DNA from: Cryptomeria japonica
Lineage: Eukaryota > Streptophyta > Pinopsida > Cupressales > Cupressaceae
NCBI RefSeq assembly: GCF_030272615.1
Contig: NC_081409.1
Location: 18,850,260 to 18,914,259, forward strand
Length of the DNA: 64,000 nt
Direction of reading: 5' to 3'
The notes beneath the pieces are model-generated. The model was given only the letters and a program-made list of their open reading frames with translations, made no database searches and had not been told where the DNA came from. Positions 44,901 through 56,405 of the stretch are shown here, piece by piece. Position 1 is the stretch's first letter. Each line of letters starts with the position of its first letter. Position numbers and translations under genes: made by a program.

Positions 44901-46690
44901 AGGAAATTTCAATAAGACTGGAACAAGTTCCTAAATCCGCTGAAGCAGAAATTTCAAATGAAAAGAGTCCTCCACCAAGTCCTAAAACTGAAATTCCTTT
45001 ACATACACCTTCTAGAATCATTACTAAAAGACATCCTCAAAGTCAGGTTATTGGTGAAATGGATGCTGGAATCCTGACTAGGAGAAGAGCAAAAACTAGT
45101 GAACAAGCTCAAATGGCTGAGCATTACTGTCTGGTAACTGATTCTGAACCTAAGTCTGTTTCTGAAGGTCTTGTTGATGATTGTTGGCTGCATGCTATGC
45201 AAGATGAATTCAGTCAAATAGAAAAGAATAAAACCTGGGAACTTGTACCTAGACCAGATGATAAAAATGTTATAGGGGGTAAATGGATTTTTAGAAATAA
45301 ACTTGATGAATCTGGTAAAGTTGTTAGGAATAAAGCACGCTTTGTGTGTAAAGGCTATGCACAGCAAGAAGGTGTAGATTTTGGTGAAACATTTGCACCT
45401 ATTGCTAGGCTAGAGTCAATACGAATATTTCTGTCATATTCATGTTATAAAAACTTTAAAGTGTATCAAATGGATGTTAAAACAACATTCCTTAATGGTT
45501 ATCTTGATGAAGAGGTATATATGGAACAACTAGAAGGGTTTATCTTTGCAGATAAACCTGATTATGTATACAAGTTGAAAAAGGCTCTTTATGGCCTTAA
45601 ACAAGCTCCAAGAGCTTGGTACTCCAGGTTAGATGCCCATCTTACAAAAAATGGATATACTAGAGGTGGTGTTGATAGTAACCTGTATGTCAAAAATGAA
45701 GGTAATGATACTTTGGTTGTTGAAGTTTATGTGGATGATATTATATTTGGCTGTCATAATGATGCAGTATCCAAAAAGTTTTCAAAACTCATGGAATCTG
45801 AATTTGAAATGTCCATGTTAGGTGAATTAACCTTCTTTCTTGGGCTTCAAGTAATGCAACTTGAACAAGGCATTTTTCTCTCACAAACCAAATATGCAAA
45901 AGAGATGCTTAAAAAGTTCAATATAACAGATTGCAAACCTGTTAGCACTCCAATGGAGACTGGTTGTAAATTGACCAAGTCAGATGACTCACCTGAGGTA
46001 AACCAATCTGAGTATAGATCAATGGTTGGCAGTCTACTGTATTTAACTGCATCTAGGCCTGATTTGATGCATGCAGTTTGTTTGGTTTCACGTTTTCAGT
46101 CTGCCCCCAAACAATCTCATTTGATTGCTATAAAAAGGATATTCAAGTATATTCAAGGTACTTTAGACTTTGGCTTGTGGTATTCACGAAATAATGATTT
46201 TACTCTTGTTGGTTTTACGGATGCTGATTGGGCTGGCTGTATAGATGATAGAAAAAGCACCAGTGGTGCAGCTTTCTTCTTAGGAGATCGCCTTGTTGCC
46301 TGGCATAGCAAAAAGCAAGAATGTGTTACTTTATCAACTGCAAAATCTGAATATATTGCAGCAACAACTTGTTGTACGCAATTAATCTGGATGTCTCATC
46401 AACTTGCTGATATGGGTATTATAGTTGACAAACCCATCTCCATCTTCTGTGATAATACTAGTGCCATCAGTCTTTCAAAGAATCCTGTGATGCATTCTCG
46501 CACTAAACATGTTGCTATTAAATTGCTATTTCTACGAGAACAAGTGTTGGCTAATGAATTTCAAGTTTTATATGTACCTTCTCAGGCACAAGTAGCGGAT
46601 ATTTTTACAAAAGCTTTGTCTAAAGAAGTCTTTGAACGGTTAAGGGATAGATTGGGAGTGTTTTCTCAATCTGCTCTTGTCTCCACCTAA
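41928..46690 (+). pseudogene. Copia-1 gag-pol, one frame with five stops
   Basis: ATG 41928 to TAA 46690, a single frame of about 1587 codons. Stops are at TAA 42017, TAA 42254, TAG 43271, TAG 44009 and TAG 44066, with no frameshift. Gag has one zinc knuckle (CFNCGKAGHFAAKC, about 42678-42719), an acidic coiled-coil region, then two more knuckles (about 43353-43397 and 43465-43508). Protease DSG is near 43622. Integrase has [17 protein letters not shown] and NRVVERKN (D, D, E). RT has YVDD at 45728-45739. RNase H has TDADWAG, KSEYIAA and DNTSAISL. The pol part from 44090 is uninterrupted for 866 codons. Confidence 0.93.
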
Positions 46691-46785
46691 TGCATAATTT
46701 GAGGGGGAGTGTTGCTCTGTTGATTTACTTTCCTTTTGTCCTTGTGTTTTTTAAACAAAAAGTAAAAAAAAAGGGGGAGAAATTG

Positions 46786-47185
46786 GTATTTCATATTGGC
46801 ATTTCACAGTGACAACAGTGCAATAGTGAACAGTGACATTGGTATTCATATTGGCATTTCATAGTGACAACAGTGCAACAGTGAACAGTGTCATTGGTAT
46901 TTCATTTGAACAGTGTCATTGGTATTTCATTTTTGGCATTACAGACTTGGCATTTCATTGGCATTGGCATTTTTGGTATTTTAGTTGATATTACAGTGGT
47001 TATAGTTGATATTACAGTGATATTACAGTGGCATTGGCATTTTTGGTATTTCATTTTGATATTACAGTAACATTGGTATTACAGTGATATTTCAGTGACA
47101 ATTGGCATTTCAGGCATTGGTATTTCATTACAGTGGCATAGGCATTTTTTATTTTGGTATTACAGTTTGGTATTCTTGTTTGATA
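46786..47185 (+). repeat. Degenerate short tandem repeats in Copia-1 3' region
   Basis: Words TTGGTATTTCA, TTGGCATTTC, GATATTACAGTG and GTGACAACAGTG recur in mixed order for about 400 bp. No coding signal. Confidence 0.85.
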
Positions 47186-47370
47186 CAGATCAGATTGGGA
47201 GTTCATTATTCTGACAGTACAGAATTGCATATTAAAGGTTCAGTGTTGATTGTATATGTTGTATTTGTTAACAGTGGAATTCCTTACATTGATTTTGGTC
47301 CTTTCAGTTGACAACATATTTCATGGCAATGATGGTTTAAGTTTTTTTTCTTTTTTTTGCCATCAAGGAC

Positions 47371-47382
47371 AAAGGGGGAGTT
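47371..47382 (+). other. Copia-1 polypurine tract
   Basis: AAAGGGGGAG directly before the 3' LTR. Similar purine tracts lie at about 46700-46710 and 46764-46782. Confidence 0.85.
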
Positions 47383-49127
47383 TGTTGCTCTTTGATACTT
47401 TTGTCCTCGATGACAAGAAAATAAAAAAGGGGAAGTTGGTGTTGTTTAAGTTTCATACTTTGAGGCAAGTATATTAAGCATGTGGTTATATATTTAAAAA
47501 GTCTTTCTCATGGGCCAGTCTAGTGACACGGACACATTGATTTTTGCTGACGTGTTATATGCTTAAAACATCTTACTCTCGAGCCAGGCTGGTGACACGG
47601 ATACAGTGAATAACACTGACTTGGCATTTATTGAATGGCATCTTTGATTTATATTATGTTTAATCTGTCTACGGACTAATGGCATATTCCTCAGAATACA
47701 CTTTGTGACCGACAGATTAAAATTTTTTCGGAAGACGTTTTGTGTTTCATTTTGTTTTTGAACAAGTTTGAAGTCCGTCTCAAACCCTAAAACGCCATGA
47801 GAGATGCAGCCACCGCTGTAGCTAAGGAGCTTGAGTCAGTTTGTTCGGTTGAAAAGAATGATGCAAAAGTGGTCTTAACCGTGAGCTTAATGGATTTCTG
47901 GTTAGTTTGTTTTCAGTTATCAATAAGGTTGCGTTTCACAGGTATTATTCTTGTTCATATGTTTAAAAGATTCAGATTTTTCGAATCAGGTTTTTTAGTT
48001 ATGCAAAATGGAAATAAGGAAATAGACCTTGCTTTATTTTTATTTTGGGAAATCAAGCATCTTTAGATTATCTCTCAGTTTTCTCTTTCGGTTGCACAGT
48101 TAAACGGTTATTTGTTTTTCAGTTTGCAATACTCGTAAGATTTCGGTAACCCTATACGAGGGTTATTCTGGAAGACGTTGTGTTTTTGGGGGAATAAAAT
48201 AGTTTAAATACAGAACAGTAGATACGAAAAGTGAGGAGTGTGAATAAAGTGAAAGACAAAGCATTTGTTGAAAAAAAATAAAAATGTTGTAGATTATCAG
48301 TGATTTTAGATAGTCGAGGGTTTTGAGAATCAATACTCTGTTTTGTTGCAGAGTACATAAGGCTATAATGTTTGAGATTATTCTGTTCAGAGATTGAATT
48401 TTTCTCTCTGATAGTGTTGAATTTCTTTAAAAGTATGTTATTATGATTCAAAGCCTTGAAGAACATTGTTGCAAAAATCTTTTAGAAAGAATCATTTGTA
48501 CAGATTGGTAAAATATTCTTGCTCCAATCACTGATGGTTTTGTGACTGCAAGATTTAAGTGCATGCATAAAATTACCAGTGGCTGTAGCTCGAGTTGAAA
48601 TGTTTATTGGATAAGAAGAGGGGTTGGTGCTCCTTGAGGCCTTGTGGTTTCTAAAACTTGTGAACTGAGTTGGTGCTCTTTGAAATAATATAAGGGATCT
48701 TATCGAGTGGTTTTTCTACCTCAGGAGGGTTTTCCACTCATGAAAACTATGGTGTTATGTGCATTGTCTTGTCTCATTTTGTCTTACTGGTTTATGCTCT
48801 GATACGTCATATCTTTAGCCCTTTTCATTTCATACTCTGTTTTGTTGAATTCATGTAATGCAATCTTTGAAATACTCATTTAGATGTTTCATGTTTTTGT
48901 AAAAGATTCAATATCATTTTATTTTCTGAAAAGTCTGAATCAAGTTTTTTTCAGTTGGTTCTATTGTATATTTCATGCTTCATTAAAAGTATTACATCAA
49001 GGTGTTAAGTCTCAGTCATCTGTGCTTATTGTTAATCAAAATTGTCAAGTTCATAAAAGAAGTTCTTGTTAAAAATTTTACACTCTGATTCACCCCCCCC
49101 CCTCTTAGAGTGTTTCCACTTCCAACA
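47383..49127 (+). repeat. 3' LTR of Copia-1
   Basis: Close copy of 40107-41850, ending TTCCACTTCCAACA, followed by target duplication catat. Confidence 0.95.
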
Positions 49128-49519
49128 CATATATCTTTTTCTGCAAGTTTGTTTGAGCTTGCCTTTCAAAAATTTCATGGATGATTATCCGTAGTCAAAG
49201 GTATAATAAAATAAAATATATTAGAAGTATGTTGGTATATTTTTCATGTTTTATAATCTGTTAAGGTTATAGAGATTAAAGACTATTAAAAAAATTATAT
49301 ACAATACATCATCGTACTTAGTTACATGCTGGCGAGTCAGGTGGTGATTCGAACTTGTTCAAGGTTCTGATGATCTACTAGATTGTATCACATCCTTTCT
49401 TATTAAATGTTTGGCCATGGAATGCAGAAGGTCCGACAAGATTACCTAAAGTTCAATTTCAAAGTGACCTTCCTTTAACTTTTTATGATTTTCTTAAATT
49501 ATGCTCTGCTTTGATACAG

Positions 49520-49775
49520 GTCACCCTTCAACTGCAGCCATTGTTCAAGAGAAACATTACAAATCTTGAGAAAGATGATGGGGACGTAGAAAATATGGTA
49601 CTCACATTTGGCTTGCAGCATGAATTTGGAGCCATATCATGGTATCCTTCACAACGTAAGGCAGTATACAGAGTAGATGACAGAGTTCCTGTGAATGTCT
49701 TAGGAAATGGAACAAATGACTTCTTTGGGTTCTGACCATTCCCCACTTCAGTTCTACAGGCAATCCGTGAAGGAG
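49520..49775 (+). pseudogene. GULLO-like: GULLO-like exon 2 with premature TGA
   Basis: Preceded by TTGATACAG. It encodes VTLQLQPLFKRNITNLEKD, then TFGLQHEFGAISWYPSQRK and YRVDDRVPVNVLGNG, typical of the family. TGA 49733-49735 interrupts the frame, after which PFPTSVLQAIREG continues in frame to the donor GTACTA. The position suits a CGA-to-TGA change. Confidence 0.85.
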
Positions 49776-49966
49776 GTACTAAATATTTACATTACTAATA
49801 TAGACATAAACCGTATTGTTCCTTCTAAGTTACATAGTTAATATCTATAAGTTGATGGTCATATAGATGCTATGAATCAGATGTTGGAGATTCTGATAGA
49901 ACAATTGCCAATCAATTTGTTTTTCATTGTTTTTTTTCCTCTTTTATAGTTTATTGGCAGTTCTCT

Positions 49967-50234
49967 TGTTAATATCTCTTCACGGGTTTAGTTTTCTTCA
50001 CGGCTTTAGTTTTATTTAGATTAATTTTTCATTAGTTTATTTATTAGGTTTTTCTGTTCCGGCAGTTTTGTACAACTGTTTTTGCCTCCTCTTTATATCT
50101 GCTTGTTTATTTTATTTTGTATGTACAGTTTTTTCATTGGAATACAAATTATATTCAGATTGCCATTCTTTCCATTCTTTTTTTTATCTGCTGCTAACAG
50201 AGATTCCAGATTGTTATTTTCTGCTAGGCTAACA
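49967..50234 (+). repeat. 5' LTR of Copia-2
   Basis: 268 bp, TGTTAATATC to GGCTAACA. Confidence 0.93.
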
Positions 50235-50473
50235 GTGGTATTAGAGCTTTGGAGTTTGGAGTATATTTTTATGTGAAGCATTTGAACATTGCAGCTTTCT
50301 ATAAAATCAAAATACGGAAACAAAAAAAAAATTGATTCAGGTGAAATCAATTTATTTATTTGTACAAGAATTTTATATCTTGTTATATTTGGTAAAGTTT
50401 GGCAAGAGATTTTGAGCAATCCTATAAATTTGCAAACTCTACAAATTCTATATACATTTATTTTCAATTTACA

Positions 50474-53400
50474 ATGCCGTCCATTGTTTCATTGATTCGG
50501 GAAATATTAACTGGAAAAGATACTTGGTTGGAATGGCATAGAAAAGTGGAAAATACATTAATTTTTAATGATTTATGGTATAAAATATGTGATGGAGATA
50601 CCCAACCTACAGAACCAACAGATGTTAAAGAAAAAGAAATTTGGAATTATAAAAATTCAAAAGCCTTGGCTTTGATAAGAGCTTCAGTTAATGGAGATGT
50701 ATATCGTCATATACAGGGATGCAAATTTGCTTGGGAAGCCCTTGACAATTTAAAAAATTTATTTGATTCTCATTCAGAATTAGAATTTATTCAGTTACAA
50801 TTAAAATTGTTCAATCTTGAATTAAAAAATGGTGATGTTATGAGTTTGGCTTCTGAAATTAGAGCCATAAAACAAGATGTTAATGCTGCTGGTGGGAAAG
50901 TTGATATTTATCTCACTGCTTTTATTAAGGCACTCCTTCCAACACATTCTACTTATCTAGAGTCCCTTCAAGCAAGTAACCAATTGAAAACCATTACTTT
51001 TGATTTATTGGTTGAAAAGTTGGCTGAACGTGAAAAAACTTTTGGAAGGAAAATAGATAATACTAATGAAAATGTTTGTTTTGCTCACCAAGAAAAACCT
51101 CTAAATAAGAGCTCTTCAAGAGGAGGTTATAATGATAGAGGCAAAGGTAGAGGTCAATGGAGGAAAAATGATAATCAAAATGATAGGCAACATTTATATT
51201 GTAAAAGATGTGGTAGAAAAGGAAGTCATGAAGCACATGAATGCAAGTTGTCATGGGATAAGATAGAAAGTTTTAAAGAAAATACTTTTAAGCAAAAAGA
51301 TAAAATAAAAGTTTATAATGATGATAAACATTTAGATGATAAAATTCCAGGAGTAGCCCAATTTGCTTGTGATAGTGATGGTGATCAATATGTGCTTTCT
51401 ATTTTTGACTTTGCATCTAATTCCTCATAGTATGATTCTTGGATCTTAGATACTAGAGCCACACAACATATGACATTTCAGCGTGATTACTTTGAGGAAT
51501 TTCATGAAAGTGCATGTGGTCCAATTTATTTAGCTGATAAATCAAGTCTCAAACCTATTGGAAAAGGAACTATTCGATTTAAGTTGCCTAATCTTCTAGA
51601 CTTTGTGCTTCATGATGTATTGTTTATTCCTCAATTGCAACATAATTTGTTATCACTAGTATTGATTCGACAACAAGGCTACTCTATTCTGTTAAAAGAT
51701 GGGCAAGTTGTTGTTAGAAAACAATCAAATAATCAAATTGTATTCACTGGATGTGAGGATGGGAGATTATTAAAACTAAATGGCACTTCTTTTTCTAAAT
51801 TTTTTGCATATCTTACTGAAGAAGGTAGTCTATCTCCTGTTCTTTTATGGCATGCAAGACTTGGGCATATTGGTTATGATAACATTCATATCTTGCAAAA
51901 GCATGGTGTTGATGGCTTACCTGTTTTGCCTAAAACAATTGAAAAATGTGAAGCATGTATTCTTGCCAAGCAACATAGAAATTTTTTTCCTCGCTCCACT
52001 TGGAGAGCACAAAGAAAATTGCAGCTTATTCATTCTGATTTATGCGGGCCTTTACCAATAAATTCTGTGGGAGGATCTAAGTATTTCATGTTGTTTATTG
52101 ATGATTACAGTCGCATGACTTGGATTTATTTCTTGCAGCAAAAATCAGAAGCTTTTGAAATTTTTAAAAGGTTTCGTGTTATGATTGAAAAACAAGCTCA
52201 ATCACAAATTGGTACTCTTTGAACAGACAATGGTGGAGAATTTACTTCTCTAGTTTTTGAGGACTATCTACGTCAAAATGGGATCCAACATCATCTTACT
52301 GTTCTAGGTACTCCTCAACAAAATGGTATTGTTGAACGAATGAATAGAACTATCATGAATATGGTTCGTGCAATGTTATATTTTAAAGGAATAAAATTAC
52401 ATTTTTGGGCTGAAGCAACAAGAACTGCAGTTTATCTTCGTAATAGATCTCCATCATCTACATTACATCAATCTATTCCATATGAAGTGTGGTTTGGATA
52501 TCCTCCTTCTGTTCGACATCTCCGCATTTTTGGTTCCACTTGCTATGCTTTAATTCCCAAGGACAAAAGAAGTAAGTTACAACATCACAGTATTAAGTGT
52601 ATTTTTCTTGGTTATTCAGAATCTTCCAAAGCATATCGGTTGTATGATGAAGTTAACAAAACTTTCTTTATTACATGTGATGTTGTATTTGTTGAAACCT
52701 CCAACATTGCTGAAAATGATGAATGTAAATTCAAACAACTTGATACAATTACAAATTTGTCTCCTTTGATAGAAAACTCTTGTGAGATTCCACATATAGA
52801 ATCTATATCTCCAAGCGATCTAATTCACATTGCTCCATCAATAAATGACCAAGAAGAAGCCCATCATGATGAGCTTGAACTCTCCAAGCTATTAACCACT
52901 AATACAACATCTAGTAATGAAATGCTCACATCTTTTGTGCAACCAAAGTCTTCTCATAAGTGGGCAAAACAAGTCCAACAAACATTGAAAGATTTAAGAC
53001 CTAATGAAATAGGTAAAACAGGTACAAGAAGCTCTTACAAAGCAAGGCTCCAAGCTCAAACCAATAGTGCAGATAACTTGGAGGCCATTGGTGAACTCAA
53101 TCTCATAATTGACTCTAAACCATCATCCTATAATAAAGCCAAAAATATTACAGTATGGAGGAAAGCTATGCAAGATGAGTATGATGCTCTTTTGAAAAAT
53201 GGCACATGGCAGTTGGTTGATCCTCCACTTGGCTGTAAACCTATTGGCTGCAAGTGGATTTTCAGGAATAAATATAAAGCAGATGGTACACTTGACAAAC
53301 ACAAAGCCCAACTTGTTGCCAAAGGTTATGCTCAAAAGGAGGGGATATATTATGATGAAACCTTTGCACCTACAGCAAAATGGACCACCATTCGTGCTTT

Positions 53401-54649
53401 GTTGGCCCTTGTAGCTAAATATGGGTGGAAAATTCACCAAATGGATGTTAAAATGACATTCTTAAATGGTGATCCCAAAGAATCAGTTTATATGACTCAA
53501 CCAAATAGGTATGCAGTCAATGGAAAAGAACATCAGGTATGCAAGCTTGTCAAATCATTATATGGTTTGAAATAAGCTCCTCGAACCTAGTATGAAAAAC
53601 TTACCGAGTATCTTTTAAAGTTGAATTTCCAGCATTTTGAATTTGATGATGCCACACTTTTTGTTAAAAAACTTGATAAGATTATTGTCTATCTTATTGT
53701 TTATGTGGATGATTTATTTATCACTGGTCCCGATGAGAATAATATTCAAAATGTGAAAGAACAACTGAAGCAAGGTTTTGATATGACTGATTTGGGCCAT
53801 CTTCATTACTATTTGGGTATTGAGGTAACTCAAACACCTCATTTCATTTTTATCACCCAACAAAAATATATTGGTGAACTTTTGCATAAGTTTGGCATGG
53901 CTGATTGTAAACCCCTTAGTACTCCTATGGAGCAAAATCTTAAGCTCTCTTCAGATGACCCTTCAGCATTGGTTGATGCAACTATCTATAGGAAACTTGT
54001 TGGTAGTTTGATTTATGCTACAACTACCCATCCAGATATTTCTTTTGTTGTTGGAGTTCTTTCAAGGTTTATGCAACAACCTAGAGAAACTCATTGGTTA
54101 GCTGCCAAGTGCATTCTTCGTTATTTGCAAGGTACTCAGCACTATGGGCTCAAATACTCCAAGACAAACCAATTTTCTTTGGTTGGCTATTCCGATTCCA
54201 ATTTTGGAGGTGATTCTATAGATGGAAAATCTACATCCAGGTATTTAATGTATCTTGGATTTTCTCTCATCTCTTGGAGATCTACAAAGCAATCTGTTCC
54301 AGCTACCTCTTCTTTCGGAGCTGAATATATGGCCGCCATTGAAGCAACTTGGGAAATCTTATGGTTTCGAAGAATTCTTGAAGACTTGTAGACACCACAG
54401 ATTTCATCAACTCCACTCTTCATTGACAATCAATCTGCTATCAAAATGGCTAAAAATCCAGTATTTCATGATCGCACCAAGCACATCAATACAAAGTTTC
54501 ATTTGATTCGGCATTATGTGAAAGATGGCACCATATACCTTAAATATTGCCCCACTGCAGATCAACCAGTAGATATTCTTACCAAGGCTTTGGGCAGAGA
54601 AAAGTTTGAGATGTTCAGAGAAATGCTCATCTTAACCCCTTCAATTTAA
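50474..54649 (+). pseudogene. Copia-2 gag-pol, one frame with in-frame stops
   Basis: ATG 50474 to TAA 54647-54649, one frame. Stops: TAG 51428, TGA 52220, TAA 53573, TAG near 53588 and TAG 54389. Gag is a UBN2/DUF4219-like protein (GKDTWLEWHRKVENTL) with a knuckle CKRCGRKGSHEAHEC, which has five rather than four residues between the second Cys and His. The protease motif is LDTRATQHM, where the catalytic Gly of DTG is Arg. Integrase has HSDLCGPLP, TDNGGEF after the TGA, and NGIVERMN. RT has YVDD near 53702. RNase H is near 54180-54560. Gly to Arg in the protease alone would inactivate it. Confidence 0.92.
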
Positions 54650-54657
54650 GGGGGGGA

Positions 54658-54935
54658 TGTTAATATCTCTTCATGAGTTTAGTTCTCTTCACAGCTTTAG
54701 TTTTATTTAGATTAATTTTTCATTAGTTTATTTATTAGGTTTTTCTGTTCCAGCAGTTTTGTATAACAGTTTACAACTATATTTGCCTCCTCTTTATATC
54801 TGCTTGTTTATTTTATTTTGTATGTACAGTTTTTTCATTGGAATACAAATTATATTCAGATTGCCATTCTTTCCATTCTTTTTTCTATCTGCTGCTAACA
54901 GAGATTCCAGATTGTTATTTTCTACTAGGCTAACA
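54658..54935 (+). repeat. 3' LTR of Copia-2
   Basis: 278 bp. Relative to the 5' LTR it has about eight substitutions and one ~10-bp length difference near the 'ttttgta' segment. Confidence 0.93.
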
Positions 54936-55035
54936 TCTCTTGTCTCTATTCCAAGCTAGTTGTACAAATAATTCTTGTGTTTATTTCTTCTCACGATGTA
55001 AAACTAAACTATATTTGGTGTTCCAAATTTGACAG

Positions 55036-55892
55036 AAGAAGGAATAGAAGAAATCAGTTTTGCATATGGCTTTTGTATCTTCTCAAATCTTCTGTGATAT
55101 TTTGGACGTGAATTTGGAAGAGGATTGACGAACGACGGCCAAAATTTTACTGGGTATCTAGTAACAAGCTTCCAAGAAAAAATGCAGACTTCTGGATCAT
55201 GCCTTGCTAGCCCCAAGGATAAGGCTTGCCCATGGGATCCTCGAGTAACAGGCCAATTCTTCCACGAAATTGGATTTTCTATAGGTCTATCTAGGATCAG
55301 AGACTTTCTTCTTGACCTCAAGGAAATCCGAGACATGGATAGTACAAGCTTCTGTGGGGTCGACTTCTATGATGGTATCCCGTTTCATTACGTGAAGGCT
55401 TCAAGTGCTTACCTTGGCAAAGAAGAAGATTCAATAAATGTAGACATGACATTTTACAAATCTCATGAACCATTTACTCCTGCCCTGTATATAGATGTTA
55501 TACAAGAGATTGAGCAGATGGCTTTTTTCAAATATGGAGGAGTGCCTCACAAGGGCAAGAACAAGAATATTGCTTTTGTGGGTGCCATCCAAAAACAAAG
55601 TAAAGCGGAAGAGTTTAGGAGGACTATGAGTAAATATGATTCAGAGGGTTTTTTTTCAAATGAATGGACAGATGTTGTGTTGGGTATGAGAAATCAAGAT
55701 GTTGTGATTTATAAAGATAGGTGTGCTTTGGAAGGACTGTGTATGTGTTCAGAGGATGCTCATTGTGCTCTTCATTATGGGTATTTGTGCACATCTGGAA
55801 GAGTTTTCAAAGATGCAAAGGTTTGCAGGAAACAAGAGGGAGAGGGAGAGGGAGAGGGAGAGGGAGAGGGAGAGGATAACGCAGAACTTTGA
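55036..55892 (+). pseudogene. GULLO-like: GULLO-like exon 3 (ALO domain) with disturbed start
   Basis: Acceptor TTTGACAG. It opens EEGIEEISFAYGFCIF, then a TGA at 55095. Between about 55085 and 55120 another frame gives a family-like FCDILDVNLEE, so two compensating indels are likely. From 55120 to the end the frame is clean: GLTNDGQNFTGY, FCGVDFYDGIPFHYVKASSA, EIEQMAFFKYGG and the Cys-rich CALEGLCMCSEDAHC. The last residues are an Glu-Gly repeat encoded by a GAGGGA microsatellite (55836-55875), and the stop is at 55890. Confidence 0.87.
55836..55875 (+). repeat. (GAGGGA)n microsatellite within exon 3
   Basis: About six and a half hexamers. It codes for alternating Glu and Gly at the C-terminus. 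Confidence 0.95.
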
Positions 55893-56405
55893 ATTTAATT
55901 GCATTGCTTTTGTCTAAAAGAAAAGTGGTGATAACATGGAGATATCATTAGGGAAACGATTGAAGTGTTAGAATAAGTCATAAATGAAGTGTACGTCTGA
56001 TGTTAAGTTTGAATAGAAGTCTATAAATAAATTGTGATTGTAATCACAATCAAGCATGAAAGTCAGTTAGTTGGAAGTTGGTTGAGTTTGTTTTATATAT
56101 ATATATATATATATGAAAAATCTGTTGATGAATAAAGTATTGTAGTCTTCTTTGTTTTATTTTCTAATGTTTTCATTATTTATTTTTCAAGTATAATATT
56201 GTGTTTTGATATTAGAGTTAGGATTCTGTAATTTCCTTCTTTTTTATTTTATTGTTTTGTGGTGAGATAAAACTTGGTTATCTTATAGTTATCGTTAAGA
56301 AGTTATTCAAAGAGGCTTTTTGTAGAGGGTGTGTGAATGCTGCATGGACTTGTGGTGGAGCAAAAAGAGAATGCTTTCTTTATTGTGATGATGCTTATAT
56401 TCTTT
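55893..56405 (+). other. 3' flank of GULLO-like gene
   Basis: Likely 3' UTR and flank. A (TA)10 microsatellite lies at 56094-56114, followed by AATAAAG at 56131. No other gene seen. Confidence 0.5.

Larger units (their letters stand above)
40107..49127 (+). mobile_element. Copia-1, SIRE-like Ty1/Copia element in GULLO-like intron 1
   Basis: 9021 bp, TG...CA ends, target duplication catat (40102-40106 and 49128-49132). LTRs are 40107-41850 and 47383-49127, the primer site for initiator tRNA-Met is at 41853-41864, and a polypurine tract precedes the 3' LTR. The pol order is protease, integrase, RT, RNase H, which defines Copia. Long LTRs, a long zinc-knuckle gag and the WVLDSGCSHHMTGDK protease region point to the SIRE/Maximus lineage. 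About 25 LTR differences were counted by eye (about 1.4%). Confidence 0.95.
49967..54935 (+). mobile_element. Copia-2, short-LTR Ty1/Copia element in GULLO-like intron 2
   Basis: 4969 bp, target duplication tctct (49962-49966 and 54936-54940). LTRs are 49967-50234 and 54658-54935. The primer site TGGTATTAGAGC (50236-50247) has one change from the usual initiator-Met site. A polypurine tract AAGGGGGGGA lies before the 3' LTR. The LTRs differ by about 3% plus an indel, so it is older than Copia-1. The lineage is not assigned. Confidence 0.94.
39153..55892 (+). pseudogene. GULLO-like: L-gulono-1,4-lactone oxidase-like gene, 3 exons, probable pseudogene
   Basis: The family are FAD-dependent aldonolactone oxidases that oxidise L-gulono-1,4-lactone toward ascorbate; plant members are secretory. 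Exons: 39153-39836, 49520-49775, 55036-55892, joined in phases 0 and 1 with GT/AG introns. The total is about 598 codons, the usual length for plant GULLO proteins. An N-terminal hydrophobic signal peptide, FAD-binding domain, ALO domain and a Cys-rich end are all present. A TGA in exon 2 (49733-49735), where the frame otherwise continues, and a TGA with probable paired indels in exon 3 (55095-55115) argue for a pseudogene. Both introns hold whole Copia elements. Without them the introns would be roughly 0.65 and 0.3 kb. Confidence 0.88.

Noticed and set aside
47797-48066. 89-codon LTR ORF as a real gene
   Set aside because: It repeats the 40521-40790 ORF in the other LTR, and most differences are replacements. 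Kept only as a low-interest finding.
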